NCBI GenBank assembly: GCA_022497145.1
Contig: MU385860.1
Span: 620,001-684,000, forward strand
Direction: 5' to 3'
DNA: 64,000 nucleotides
Source of the DNA: Rostrohypoxylon terebratum
Lineage: Eukaryota > Ascomycota > Sordariomycetes > Xylariales > Hypoxylaceae
In this document: piece after piece, positions 11,014 to 21,936 of the stretch
Position numbering within the stretch: the first letter of the stretch is position 1
How the letters are laid out: each line of letters begins with the position of its first letter
The notes under the pieces: model-generated
The model's input: the letters and a program-made list of their open reading frames with translations, nothing else
Told to the model about the DNA's origin: nothing
Databases searched by the model: none
Program-made: the position numbers and the translations under genes

Positions 11014-11808
11014 TGTTCCTGATCATCGATGAGAACTCGAAAGCTCTCTGATCAGAATTGGCACTCAAAGCCTGACAAGAGTCTGGCGGGGATCAATTGG
11101 TAAAAGAATCTTTTAGCTTGACTCACCACTATACCACCCGCTACCTAGTAGGTATGTACGTATGCAGATTACCTAAATAAAAAAAAATGTGACCGCTCAC
11201 TAGGCTCACTAAAAACAGTTGAGTTCTAATAAGTATACATAGTAGCTGCGAAATTCGGAGCGGGACGGAGTCAGTATCTACATAGCCCCCACCTCATTGC
11301 ATATCGTAAATGGAGATAAGAAAAACGAGGGCTGCGAGGGGTTCAGGTTCCAGACCCGCACAGACCATGTGATGTGCACTGTGCACTGTGTAGTGTGCAG
11401 ATGTATCTCGGTACCTATGTACAAAGAGCACATGTGTCACTCAAAGACATTGTTGAAGTACTAAGCCTTTAAGGTGATGGCTTAATAATATAACGGATTA
11501 TTTATATCCTCCATTTCCGTCGCATGTTAAGAAGTGGATCACTTTTCCCGAACCAATTCAACCTTTGGAACCTAGTAGGCTAGTAGAAATCTTTAGTCTT
11601 TAGCATCAATTCGCTCCATCTAAAAGGTTTGAGGTCAATCAATTTTCTACTTGCAGGACCGTTTAAGGTTCTCAATCAACGATTTTCCCTTCTTTTTTTT
11701 TTTTTTTTTAGCTCCTTGACGTACACAACTCATTCTTTTCTTGAACATCATCCGCTTCTTTTAGATAATCTTTTCTTCCCAAGTTTGATTTGGTGTTCGT
11801 ACGTGAAC
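11014..11808. other. Divergent intergenic region between ilv6 and the KH-domain gene
   Basis: About 0.8 kb with A-runs near 11180, a pyrimidine/T tract of about 15 near 11694-11709 just before the KH gene, and the TGACTCA site. No gene was supported. Confidence 0.5.
11119..11125. promoter_or_regulatory. ilv6: General amino-acid control element TGACTCA upstream of ilv6
   Basis: A perfect GCN4/CPC1 word lies 106 bp upstream of the ilv6 ATG. The site is near-palindromic, so orientation is not meaningful. ILV genes are established general-control targets in fungi. Confidence 0.7.
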
Positions 11809-13944
11809 ATGGACGACACTGAACGACGAACCGCAAAGCGCTCTCGCTTCGATCAAACCGAACCAGAGCCGCGACGCTCACGCTTCGATCGCAGGTCGCG
11901 TTCGCCTCCGGCAAAGAGATCGGATCATGGTCGCGACCGTAGCCCGTTGCCCAAGGATGGTCAGAAAGGCGCGTCTGACTTGAAGAGCCCAGTCGACCCG
12001 GCCGCTGCTGCAGGTATGTATAGATTCTTTAATTCTTTGATTCCTAACAAATTTCTATAGCGCCTAGTCACCTGGTACAGACCATAGCATGCAAAGCTCA
12101 ATCTAACATTCATCAATAGCTGCCGCCGCTGCCAAGATCAACGCCCAAATCCAAGCCAAGAAGGGCATTCAACATGTCGATGTACCTCCGATCAAGTCAT
12201 CTGCGTCTGAATCTCCCGGCCCCAATGCTACGAACACCTCCGGCGGTAATGGATCTAACAACATCAACGGCGAGATGTACATCGCAGACGGCGACTATAT
12301 TAAGGACATCGAAGTCAATGATTTGCGCAATCGATATCTACTTACGAAGAGTTCCACTCAGAAGATGGTAAATAATACCCTTTGGTCAATTCCTACTGAT
12401 TTACACCAGAGTTTCAGCCCCCTAGACTTGGTGGTTCTTTCCAGTGTGTTATCTTCGTGATGCGAACAGTTCTGCTTACATAGAAGCGTGCTAGCTCGCG
12501 CATGAATCCCCTCTGTGGCATCTGCTGACCTCCGCTGCTTGATTTAGATTAAAGAGGAAACCGGAGCTGGTACGAAACTCCTCCCAGTTGTCATTTATTT
12601 ACTTTTAGTGTAGAATTATGGTTGACTTTCAAAGATGTCACGACTCGAGGTAACTACTACCCGGACAAAAGCATGGCGACACCATCGGTAAGAGAAATAT
12701 ATCCTGATAGCAAATATCTTTCGACTTACATGAGTTTTAGAACCCACCCCTGTTCCTCCATATCACTAGTACCTCTAAGGAAGGCCTCGAGGCCGCAGTT
12801 GCGAAGATAGAGGAGATGATGAAGCAAGAGCTTCCTAATCTAGTTGACGAGCGACGTTTTCGCCGCCGAGACCAAGAGCAGGTCGAGCGAGACGAGTTCG
12901 GTCGAGTAAGTTGGATCCCCTCCTTAGGGTACATAACTACTAACGATTAGCAGCGGAAATGGCCGGAGGCAAAAATCCCGATTGGCTTGGAGGAGATTCG
13001 TGGTTTTAACCTGCGAGCTCAAATCGTCGGACACGGTGGCTCTTACGTGAAACACATTCAGCAAGAGACTGGATGCCGTGTTCAGATCAAGGGACGTGGC
13101 TCAGGCTATCTCGAAGCTTCTACGAACCGTGAGAGCGATGATGACATGTATCTCCACGTTGCGTAAGTATACATAGCGTCCCGTATTATCTCAACTATCT
13201 AACACAACTTTAGCGGACCGGACCCGAAGATGGTCGACAAAGCCAAAGAGCTCTGCGAAGACCTGATCGCGAACGTTAAGGAGCAGTATGAGGAATTCAA
13301 GAGCCGTCCTCCTCGTCAGCACTATGGCGGTCACGGCGGTGGTAATGGCGGTGGGTACGGAGAACGATCGTATGGCGAGAGACCTTACGGTGGCGGCGAT
13401 AGATACAATGATCGGCAAGGTAACGGTGGGGGATCTTACGGTGGATATGGTGGTTATAATAACTCGCCAAACCCTGTAGCCAACGCTGCGTCTCCCGCAC
13501 CCCCTGGTCAAGGAAGCCCCGTTGCCGGCGGTAATGACTATGCTGCTCAGTACGCGCAGTACTACAGTGCCAGTCAAGACCCGTATGCTGCATATGGTGG
13601 TTACGCGGCGTAAGTGATATCACCACGAGGGAAAATGCATGATCACTAACACAGCTTCAGGTATATGCAGTACTACCAGCAGTATTACGCTGCTGCGCAA
13701 GCCGCTCAGCAGGGATCGCCGACTCCTCCCGTGCCGGGAGCCTCAGCCTCTCCGCCTCCGCCTCCTCCCCCTAGCGAAGCACCTCCTCCACCCCCTCCTG
13801 GCGGATCCGCACCTCCCCCGCCTCCCCCGCCTCCCGGAGTAGGAAGCTATGGCGCTGTAAGTTATTATCCTTCCTTTAGATCTTAATGTTGTTATCTCGA
13901 GTAACTAATTCTATTAATAGGTCCCCCCTCCCCCGGGACTATGA
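11809..13944 (+). CDS. KHDC4/BLOM7-like double KH-domain RNA-binding protein
   Basis: Nine exons: 11809-12013, 12120-12367, 12548-12569, 12635-12687, 12741-12905, 12954-13162, 13214-13609, 13661-13856 and 13921-13944 (505 residues). An Arg/Ser-rich nuclear-type N-terminus is followed by a degenerate first KH region (about 115-205, containing TRGNYYPD) and a second KH region (about 240-325) with VGHGGSYVKHIQQETG and GRGSGYLE. This arrangement matches animal KHDC4 (BLOM7), a splicing-associated protein. A Gly/Tyr-rich segment (about 330-440) and a poly-proline tail close it; the latter could bind WW or SH3 domains. Exon 3 is only 22 nt. Exon 6 has a tandem acceptor TAGCAG, so one glutamine may be optional. 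Function in pre-mRNA splicing is inferred from the family. Confidence 0.88.
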
Positions 13945-14558
13945 TCTAGTCCAATGCTTAGAAGCTCGCAGGCTAGCACTTTGATCTATTCATGAAGGAG
14001 CTTTACTGGGAGATCTGTGGTCTATAGCTCGCAGATTTCTGCGGCAAGCGGCCTTCTTGATGGAATGCGAGCATAGAAAGGGGTCATGTAAGGCGTCGAT
14101 TGATTATTAGGACCCCTCTAGTTGATGGCTATGTGACGGCGTCTGAACGCTGTTACTGTAACTGGGTACATAGCTTCTACAGACGATTATAATTGACACA
14201 GGCTCAGTTTCCTGCCTTTCTACTCTACCTTTGCTTTATGTGACTATCCAAGATCCTATCAAATGGGAGTATTATGTTATTTCTAACACGGCCTAGAAAA
14301 CTGCTTATGTAAATTTACGAGATCAGGAGGTCCGGGGTTGAGGTCCATAGCTTATCGATAAGACTACGTCAGTTTATCACGGGCTCAACACCTTCAACCT
14401 TGAACCACCTTTAACTAGTTACTAGGTAACCTCAAGCCTTCACATCTCATCATTTTGAAAATGCGAATGAGCCTTGCTCAAGCTTCATAGCATGCTTGAG
14501 TCTCCTCAGGAGCAACAGGAATTAAAAGTCTGTTCTTCCTCTCGACGCCTCCGACGCC
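13945..14558. other. Intergenic, nothing recognised
   Basis: About 0.6 kb between two plus-strand genes. No repeat, RNA gene or frame could be supported. Confidence 0.45.
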
Positions 14559-15799
14559 ATGAGTCACCAACGTTACCCTTCGATTGACCCCAAGGAACCG
14601 CACTCTGTCTCTCTGAAGGTCTTGCGGTAAGTGAACGATCAATTCCGCTACAGGGCTTTTCGGAAATTACGAGGCAATGTTCTATAATCAAAAAATGCGA
14701 TAGCTAATTAATTGTACACAGGCTCTCACGACCTTCCCTCGTCGTCCAACATCCCCTCCCACCGCCCCTCGCCTCTCCTCCATCCACATCGTCTCCCTTA
14801 TCACCATCAGCACAGAAGGAAAGGAGAGATGCCCCAACCCCGGCTTCCCTTGCATACCACACCACGGCCGACTCGAACCCCGACCCGTTCCTGCTCGCCC
14901 CGATATTACAGCTGCCGCCCTCGTTCGGCTCCGCGTACGTGGGCGAGACGTTCAGCTGCACGCTGTGCGCAAACCACGACGTCCCGCTCCCGGGCGAGGT
15001 CGTCCCACCTCCCCCGGGAGCCAGTGCGAATACCCTAACGCCCCTCTCCGCACCCCCTCCCGGCGCGCCGCCGAAGAAGAAGTACACTAAAGATGTAAAG
15101 ATCGAGGCCGAGATGAAGACCCCGAGTTCCGCGAGCGCTGTCAAACTCCCGCTATTGGGAGCAGAGGGCGTTGTTGTTGATGAGGAGGGGGAGGGGGGAG
15201 GTGGTGGGGTGAATGAGGGGACGGATCTGGATCCGGGACAGACGCTGCAGCGGATCGTGAATTTCGACTTGAAGGAGGAGGGGAATCATGTCCTGGCGGT
15301 GACGGTGAGCTACTATGAGGCGACGGAGACGTCTGGGCGCACGAGGACGTTTAGGAAGTTGTACCAGTTCATATGTAAGGGGTCGTTGATCGTTAGGACC
15401 AAGGTCGGCGCCCTGCCGCTCTCGCCGCCGGGGAGCAGCGACGGGGATGGCGATACTGTCGGTGGGAAGGGTGGGGCCGGTAGGAGGTGGGTTATGGAGG
15501 CCCAGCTGGAGAATTGCAGCGAGGATGTCATGCAGCTGTGTAGCGTGGGCCTCGAGCTGGAGAAGGGGCTCAAGTACCGCGATTGCAACTGGGAGGTCAG
15601 CGGGAGCAAGAGGCCTGTCCTACATCCCGGCGAGGTGGAGCAGTGCTGCTTCGTCGTCGAGGAGAAGGCCGGGGAGGAGGTCGACGAGGAAGAGGATGGG
15701 AGGGTCGTGTTTGGGGTGCTGGGGATTGGCTGGAGGAGTGAGATGGGGAATAAGGGGTTCTTGTCCACGGGGAAGTTGGGCACCAGGCCGACGAGGTGA
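14559..15799 (+). CDS. TRAPP complex subunit 13 (TRAPPC13, DUF974) homologue
   Basis: Two exons (14559-14626 and 14722-15799; 95-nt intron, GTAAGT..ACACAG) encode 381 residues. The first exon ends in HSVSLKVLR, and splicing continues it as LSRPSLV, the typical beginning of TRAPPC13. GETFSCTLCANHDVPL, near residue 97, is the conserved first beta strand of the family. Later blocks (FDLKEEGNHVLAVTVSYYE; FRKLYQFICKGSLIVRTK; QLENCSED) also match. The protein belongs to TRAPPIII, a Rab1/Ypt1 exchange complex acting in Golgi traffic and autophagy. Two low-complexity inserts stand out: a Pro/Ser-rich stretch after residue 30 and a Glu/Gly run near residue 165. The second exon is strikingly GC-rich and purine-biased compared with its surroundings. 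Confidence 0.88.
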
Positions 15800-18700
15800 T
15801 CCCGGAAGACGAGATACCGGTCCACACGCGCGAAATTTTGATGGCTTTGGTGATGCGCGAGATACGGCACACCGGTCTACGATCGCGGTTCTTGATTAAT
15901 CACACCGAGATGGGGGGCGGCCAAGATTTGGTCGCTCAGAGGCGGGCATTTAATGTCTAGTAGCAACGGATTTAATGCCCGGGCACATGCATTACGTAGA
16001 AGCAGCTTTATGGAGACAGGATCTACTTCCGACAGGCGGACGACTTCAAGCACGTCGAGGTCGCAAGACGCTTGCGTGGAATGGTGTATAAGACAAGAGT
16101 ATCATCGCCATTCCGCGCGCTCGTCCATCTTGTAGGCAGGATGGGCATGATGGGCATAATTCATTTGAGACTCCCCAAAGGCGATCCGGGGAAGAGGAAG
16201 TTTACGGAAAGTTACGGATATTCTAGGCACGCGTGGATTTGTCTTAAACAGAAACGAAGCTATTCCCTGGAGCACACATACCATTTGTGATCTGTCTCCG
16301 TCATTTATCATAGTGCTCATCATGCTATAAAATGTTACCGAGTGCCAAGGCTCTTTATGTAATACCTAGATCGTGAGTAAGCCTCGTGCCTGGGGTGTAT
16401 CCATGCACACCCAATATATTGAAGATGTGAGCTGTCAGACAGGCTGACAGGCACGCTTCTCCTGACAGCCTGGTTAAACAACGTTGATCGGCATATCTAG
16501 TCAATGCAAGCAAGCTCAGCATGTCATACCCAATCTGACGGTTCGTGTATTCATGCAATTTCGATCGGCTCATGGATTAAAAAAGGTGTCATCCAATATC
16601 GAAGATGTGGCTCCTATGTCAGATATATCATTCGATGCGCGTGTACCAAGACTAGATTAAAAGAATTCGGCGATGATGTTCTACAGGGACATGCCCGGAA
16701 TCTTCGAAGAATGGATAAAAAAAAAAGGGGGTCAGAGTCAGATAATCGGTGCTGGAAATGTCGCGTCTAGCGCTTGCGATTTACGAACGGTAGGAAGAGA
16801 TAGTCGCAAACCTAGCGTGTTAATAATAGCAGTGTGAGGTCGTATTCGTCATTTCAAAAATCTGACATTGGACGTTCGAAAGAGCCGCCTGCGGGCCATG
16901 TGCCAATTATTATTAGCCAAAAAGGCACTTTTCGACGTAATACCCCTGAAAATGGTAACCAGGATGCCGCTCTCTTAGCACAATTCTTTTTCTTTTTCTA
17001 TTCTTATGCGGGCGGCTGCACGACTGCTTTCCGGTATGGAAGGTTTCACCAGACTCCCGACCATATACAAATACTTTTAGTATATCCTAGCGTGTTTCTG
17101 CTAGCCAGGCATCAGAAGTGGTGCCGGGGGTGATGGAGATAACCGAAAATCCGGGACGGACGGATGACCGAACTGTGTACTTATTGGCTAATTGGTGAAT
17201 TATATACCTATCGTACCCAGCAGCGGCCGATCTCTCAATGAACCGGCATTTTTATGAGATCGTGGCTTGTGTATAAGTCCGTGTTGGGAAAAGAAGCAAT
17301 CAATTCCAAACAAAAATGTCTTAGGTGACACTAGGGTAGCTTGATAACACAGATGACGGACGGCCCGTACTATTGTTGCTGACGCTCTCCCGTAACAGGT
17401 CATATTGTCGTTATCACTACCATTGTGGTTCAAGGTTAATATTCCGGTGTGACAATCCTACCCGGCCTCGATTGGAATCTGAGAAGATGATTTGAGTTGC
17501 TCGGAGTTGTAGAGTTGTTGGCCAACGCATATAATGGAATGTACCTACACTAAGTAGGCCTTAGGTACGTGCATCAGCATACCTGCATACAATGTACATA
17601 CTTACTGCGTAAAAACGCGGTAGGAAGATTGAAGTTCGTTCCTGACGGGCGTTTGTTCCAGCTACGTCACTTCTGTGGCCAGGGCGATGCCGTAAATGGT
17701 TCAAGGTTCCTGGTCCCTGACTTGGCTGATGCTAAGATAGGACAATACATGGCATGCAAACATGGATCAGGTGGGTTACGCCTCCACGAACGGTTGCAAG
17801 GATTCCACGGACTTGTCAATCACGAATAAACTCCTTTCAAGAGAGACAGCCCCGGTTGAAAACCGGAATTTTCTGACGAGAATCATGGAAAAGTTCGTCG
17901 AATATGCGCTTTCGTACTGTAGACTGTAGCAAAACCCGTTTCGCCTCGGAGAGATTTTCTTCTCGCGCATGCACGGTCCACTTAGATCCCCTTTTCGCGA
18001 TAATAGGAAGACGTTCATCGTGAGAATAAGTAGAAAATGCAGAAATGCAGAGCAGAAACTCCAAAAGGAAATGCTAGGTAGTATGCCAGTCTCCAGATGG
18101 TCTAGATTAGCGCAGACTCATAAATTACGAAGAGCGGTCACTTCACCGTCGTTTGCCGAAGATGGAATGATGATAGACACGACTTTTAGGTCGACTGCAT
18201 TTCGAACTGCTGAAAAAAGACAAGTCGACTTCGAGAGTTCCCGTCTTTGGCTGTCTCCTGTAGTCCTGTAGTACATGCTAGTACTACATAGTAGAGAGCT
18301 GTCTAGGTAGGGACCGAGCCCATGACCAAACCCCACACGCCTGAAACGTAGTGAATGATGTCCGTCTGGATATCTGCAGTGGCGTCTTCGCAAACCATGG
18401 GAGTCCATGTTTTTTGTGCTGACCGTTACCTCTAGTAGGTATGTACAATGATTTTGCAGCATCTGCCATTTTGGTGCGTGCCTGACTGTAACCCGAATAG
18501 ATTGGGTGAATATTGGCATTATTGGTCGGGGTTAAAGCGTTGCCTTATTGTCGATTTGACACGCTGGCTTCTCTCCCCCCCACGATCGCCTACCTGGTTC
18601 TATTTCAATTGGCCGATAAGATCGGGCGAGTTGCGTTGTTGATAATATATTGCAGCGACATACATGCGTAGCCAAGTAGGTAGGTAGGTAGGCACGGGGA

Positions 18701-21700
18701 ATTTTTTTTGGAGGTATGTAGACAACCACGGACAATTGTGACTGTGCGCCAATCCCGGCGACGGCCTGGTAAGTTCCCTCGTTGGTGATCTCGATAGCGA
18801 CCCCAGGGCGTGAAAGCTCTGGCCGCCAGGTACGCGCTAAGCTAGCCGGCTTACAGGTAGGGAGGACTTTGGTGGAGCTTGTATGTATGTCTGTGTGCAA
18901 AAACCCGTAACCCATAGAGTCCGGCGGGCCATACTCGAAGTAGACAGCCTTCGCCTGCCTGCCTGCTTGCTTCGTTACTCGTACCCATCGGCGGTATGTG
19001 CTGAAATGCGAAGTTGCTGCCGACGGTTCAAATACGAGCTGGATCTCAACATCCCGGAATCAAGGGGTTAGAGGTTTTTTAACTCGTCGAAATCGAAAGA
19101 GTCGAAGAGGAAAAAAAAGGGTGTAGGGTCCCTTATTTGGTAGGCTATGCAGGAACATAGCAACCTAACATGAACATGCAATTGTTCCTCCAATTCCTCC
19201 GACAAACCCTTACGTCTCCCCTCCACTTGGGATAAGAAGCGTCGAAAAGGGGGGGCAAGAAGATGGATATTAACCAGGTAATAGACCGAATTCCGTATTA
19301 TGGTTAATATCCATATCTATGTAGGTATGTATGTTTATAGTAGATATAGTACCTAGCATATAGTATCACATGCGTACTACGCAGTATGTGTGTAGTATAC
19401 GGAATACATAGGTCCATATTGTCCCATATTGTCTGCAAGGTACCAAATCATCCGGAACAAAGAGGTTTGCTTGGATGCCAGATGCTGGTTGGAAAATTGG
19501 CCGCGTCTTCCAGGACTCTGGGAATTCGGCCATGTGTTGAACGGCGTAGTACGAGGAAGCACTAAACATCCTCGCTAAGAATAGCTGCATGGCATTCGTC
19601 TCGTGGTCCTAACACGTAACGCTAGGGAAAGTAGGTAATAGGTAGGTATTTTTTTCTCTCCTCTCGTTGGTGCTATCAATGTAATGTAGGTACGTACGCG
19701 GTAATCAGACATCAGACATTACGTGGAATCGTGGATAGGTGATTTGGAAAGAATAATATGTGAAGGGTTAACCCTGTGTCCGAAGGTGCATATTTTGTTT
19801 AGATGCGTTGTTCAAGATGTCGTTTCACCGCATGTGAGCGATATGAGCAACCATCCATGTTCCAGTCTTTAGTGAATTGTTCTGTCCGGGGTCTCTTTTT
19901 TCCCCCTTCGAAGTTTTCGAATCATGGTGTATATGGGGTATGTGGGAGGAAAGGAGGGAAGAAGGAAGAACAAAAGTTAGGAATCCAACTGACTCGGATC
20001 TTCTTCTTCACTTTCATTACCTAGTTATGACACTGGTCTTATTTCTAACTTTAGGAAGTCACTACTCAATACAATACTTGCACTCTATATACTTGATGAT
20101 AAACTTTCATCATATTGAGATTGACACATGTACATACTATGTAAGCTTTCTTGAAGGGTGTGCCTTCTTCAGGAGTCAGCTTTATTTTTTTTCTTTTTTG
20201 GCTGCTAGATCGCTAAGGTGGCATCCATATATCCATGTCATTGCTCGTCAACCCCTGCAAAGAGAGGCGGAACAGGGGTTAAAGTTCTGGGCAACTGGAG
20301 CTGCTTAGCATCTTAGTTATGTCGTGCGATAGGTGATACGTAAAAATCCCACTACAGCAGCTAGGTGCAGCTAATCCCGGCTTGGGAAAAAAAAGTGGTG
20401 GGGGGCTACAATACATGATAGAGGTATCTTAGGTACGTACCGGGACTGGCTGGGACTTGCTGGGTGTGGTTGCCAGCCAAACTGCCAAATCGTCAGGGGT
20501 TGGTACTAGGTAGCAGGGATATAGCAGGGTATGGGTCCACCAGCGGGCAACGATTAACCAACCCGGCTGCCCGACTGCATCTTCAATTATTCTCCTCCAC
20601 CAAAAAAAACCAACCATGTTCATCAACGCCTCCAGTGCCATGCAGTACACTACACTAGTCTCTTTCTTCCACCACCATTCATTCACTGAATCTGCATGAA
20701 CTTGGGGATCGATCTTTGGCATTCCAAAAACACTCGTTTTTCCTTGAACATCATATCCTTTTGGGCCAGTCTAGCTTGGGGGAGCTTGTTTCTCTCCGTC
20801 CACTCATAATTGACATTCGATATCCAACCGTCGATCCTATCCAACATCAACCAAGCACCAAAGCACCAAGCACCAAGCAACGCAACGCAACGCAACTTTA
20901 ACGAGCTTAACCAGCTTAACCTTAGGTCCTAGGACTCTCTACCTGGGTAACTCCTCTTCGAACTGCCCTCCTTCAAACCTTCTATCCCTCCCACCCGAAC
21001 GATAACGCCGCAAAGGGGCATGCGTCTGCATCCAAGCACCGCATAATTGTTCAAAGCTGTTTTGGAAGCATTGCATACCCAATAGATCGTGCGTATCTAC
21101 CCGGCGCCAAAAAAGATTAAAGAAGAAAAAAGGAATAGCGAACATAAACAGTGTCCGTACAATACAGCACTACAGCACTATAGCACTTACAGCACCACAC
21201 AGCCTCATCGGCTGCTTCTGCCCGAACATAAGACAACTACCAAAAGAGATATAGGCCGAGCACTATCTACGCTCGCACCATTTTTTTTTCTTCCCAAAAA
21301 CAAGCGTCTCTCGGTAGTTAAAAAGATCATCTAATCTTTTTTTCGGGAGAATCGATCAATTTAGATCAACTTGATAAGTCTGCATCCTGCAAGTCTGTCG
21401 AGTGAAACTAAAACATCTGATCTGTCGACATCCATCTTATCTAAATGACCGGTCTGCCCTTCGTCTATTAAAATACTAGTTTGCTTTAGTAGCCGACGAT
21501 ACATCCACATTTTCCACCCCTCAACCACCCGACCCCTCGAGCACGTCCCTCAGAGTAGACCCTGTCGTTGGTTTCTGCTGGAGTCCGCCGATTTCTCTAC
21601 TTACACAGTGGCGGTAACCAGTCACTTGTTCAATCACGCATCTTCCAATCCATTCAACATTCGCTTGTGCAACGAGTTATATGCATCGGCGCATTGATAA

Positions 21701-21936
21701 CAGAGTTGCCGATATCCACAAGTCGGGACTGAGAAAACAACAACAGAGCAAACTCACATAGTTCCAACTCTTGATTGGTGCCTGGTGAACCACCCCCCCT
21801 GGGCAGGTTACCTGGACATAACTTTTTTAAGATTCAGATTGACTACTCCATCTCAATCGAGTTTCTCTTCGGCGAACGGAGTTCAAGTGTGGATTGCAAT
21901 AAGGGGGAATAGACACCGCCATAGGCGTGCGATGCC
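15800..21936. other. 6.1 kb region without a supportable gene
   Basis: I found no conserved protein, tRNA or rRNA here. Short frames of 60-140 codons occur on both strands but lack family resemblance or consistent splicing. The region contains TAGG/TACC words (a GTAG tetranucleotide run near 18676), an imperfect GCTGTCAG/CTGACAGC hairpin near 16430-16470, and CA/GC-rich short repeats near 20860-20900 and 21160-21200. The last kilobase probably includes promoter and 5' leader of the DENN gene. Unannotated non-coding RNA or a fast-evolving gene cannot be excluded. Confidence 0.5.

Noticed and set aside
16430..16475. Hairpin of GCTGTCAG/CTGACAGC as a MITE or terminator
   Set aside because: Arms are short and imperfect, with no target duplication; not enough to call an element.
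16834..17133. Short frames in the 6.1 kb gap (also 17569-17829 and 18118-18519)
   Set aside because: No conserved motif, mixed composition and no sensible exon partners; consistent with chance frames.
20860..20900. CACCAAG/GCAAC short repeats as a CRISPR-like array
   Set aside because: Units are 5-8 bp with no spacers, in a eukaryotic genome; simple-sequence DNA.
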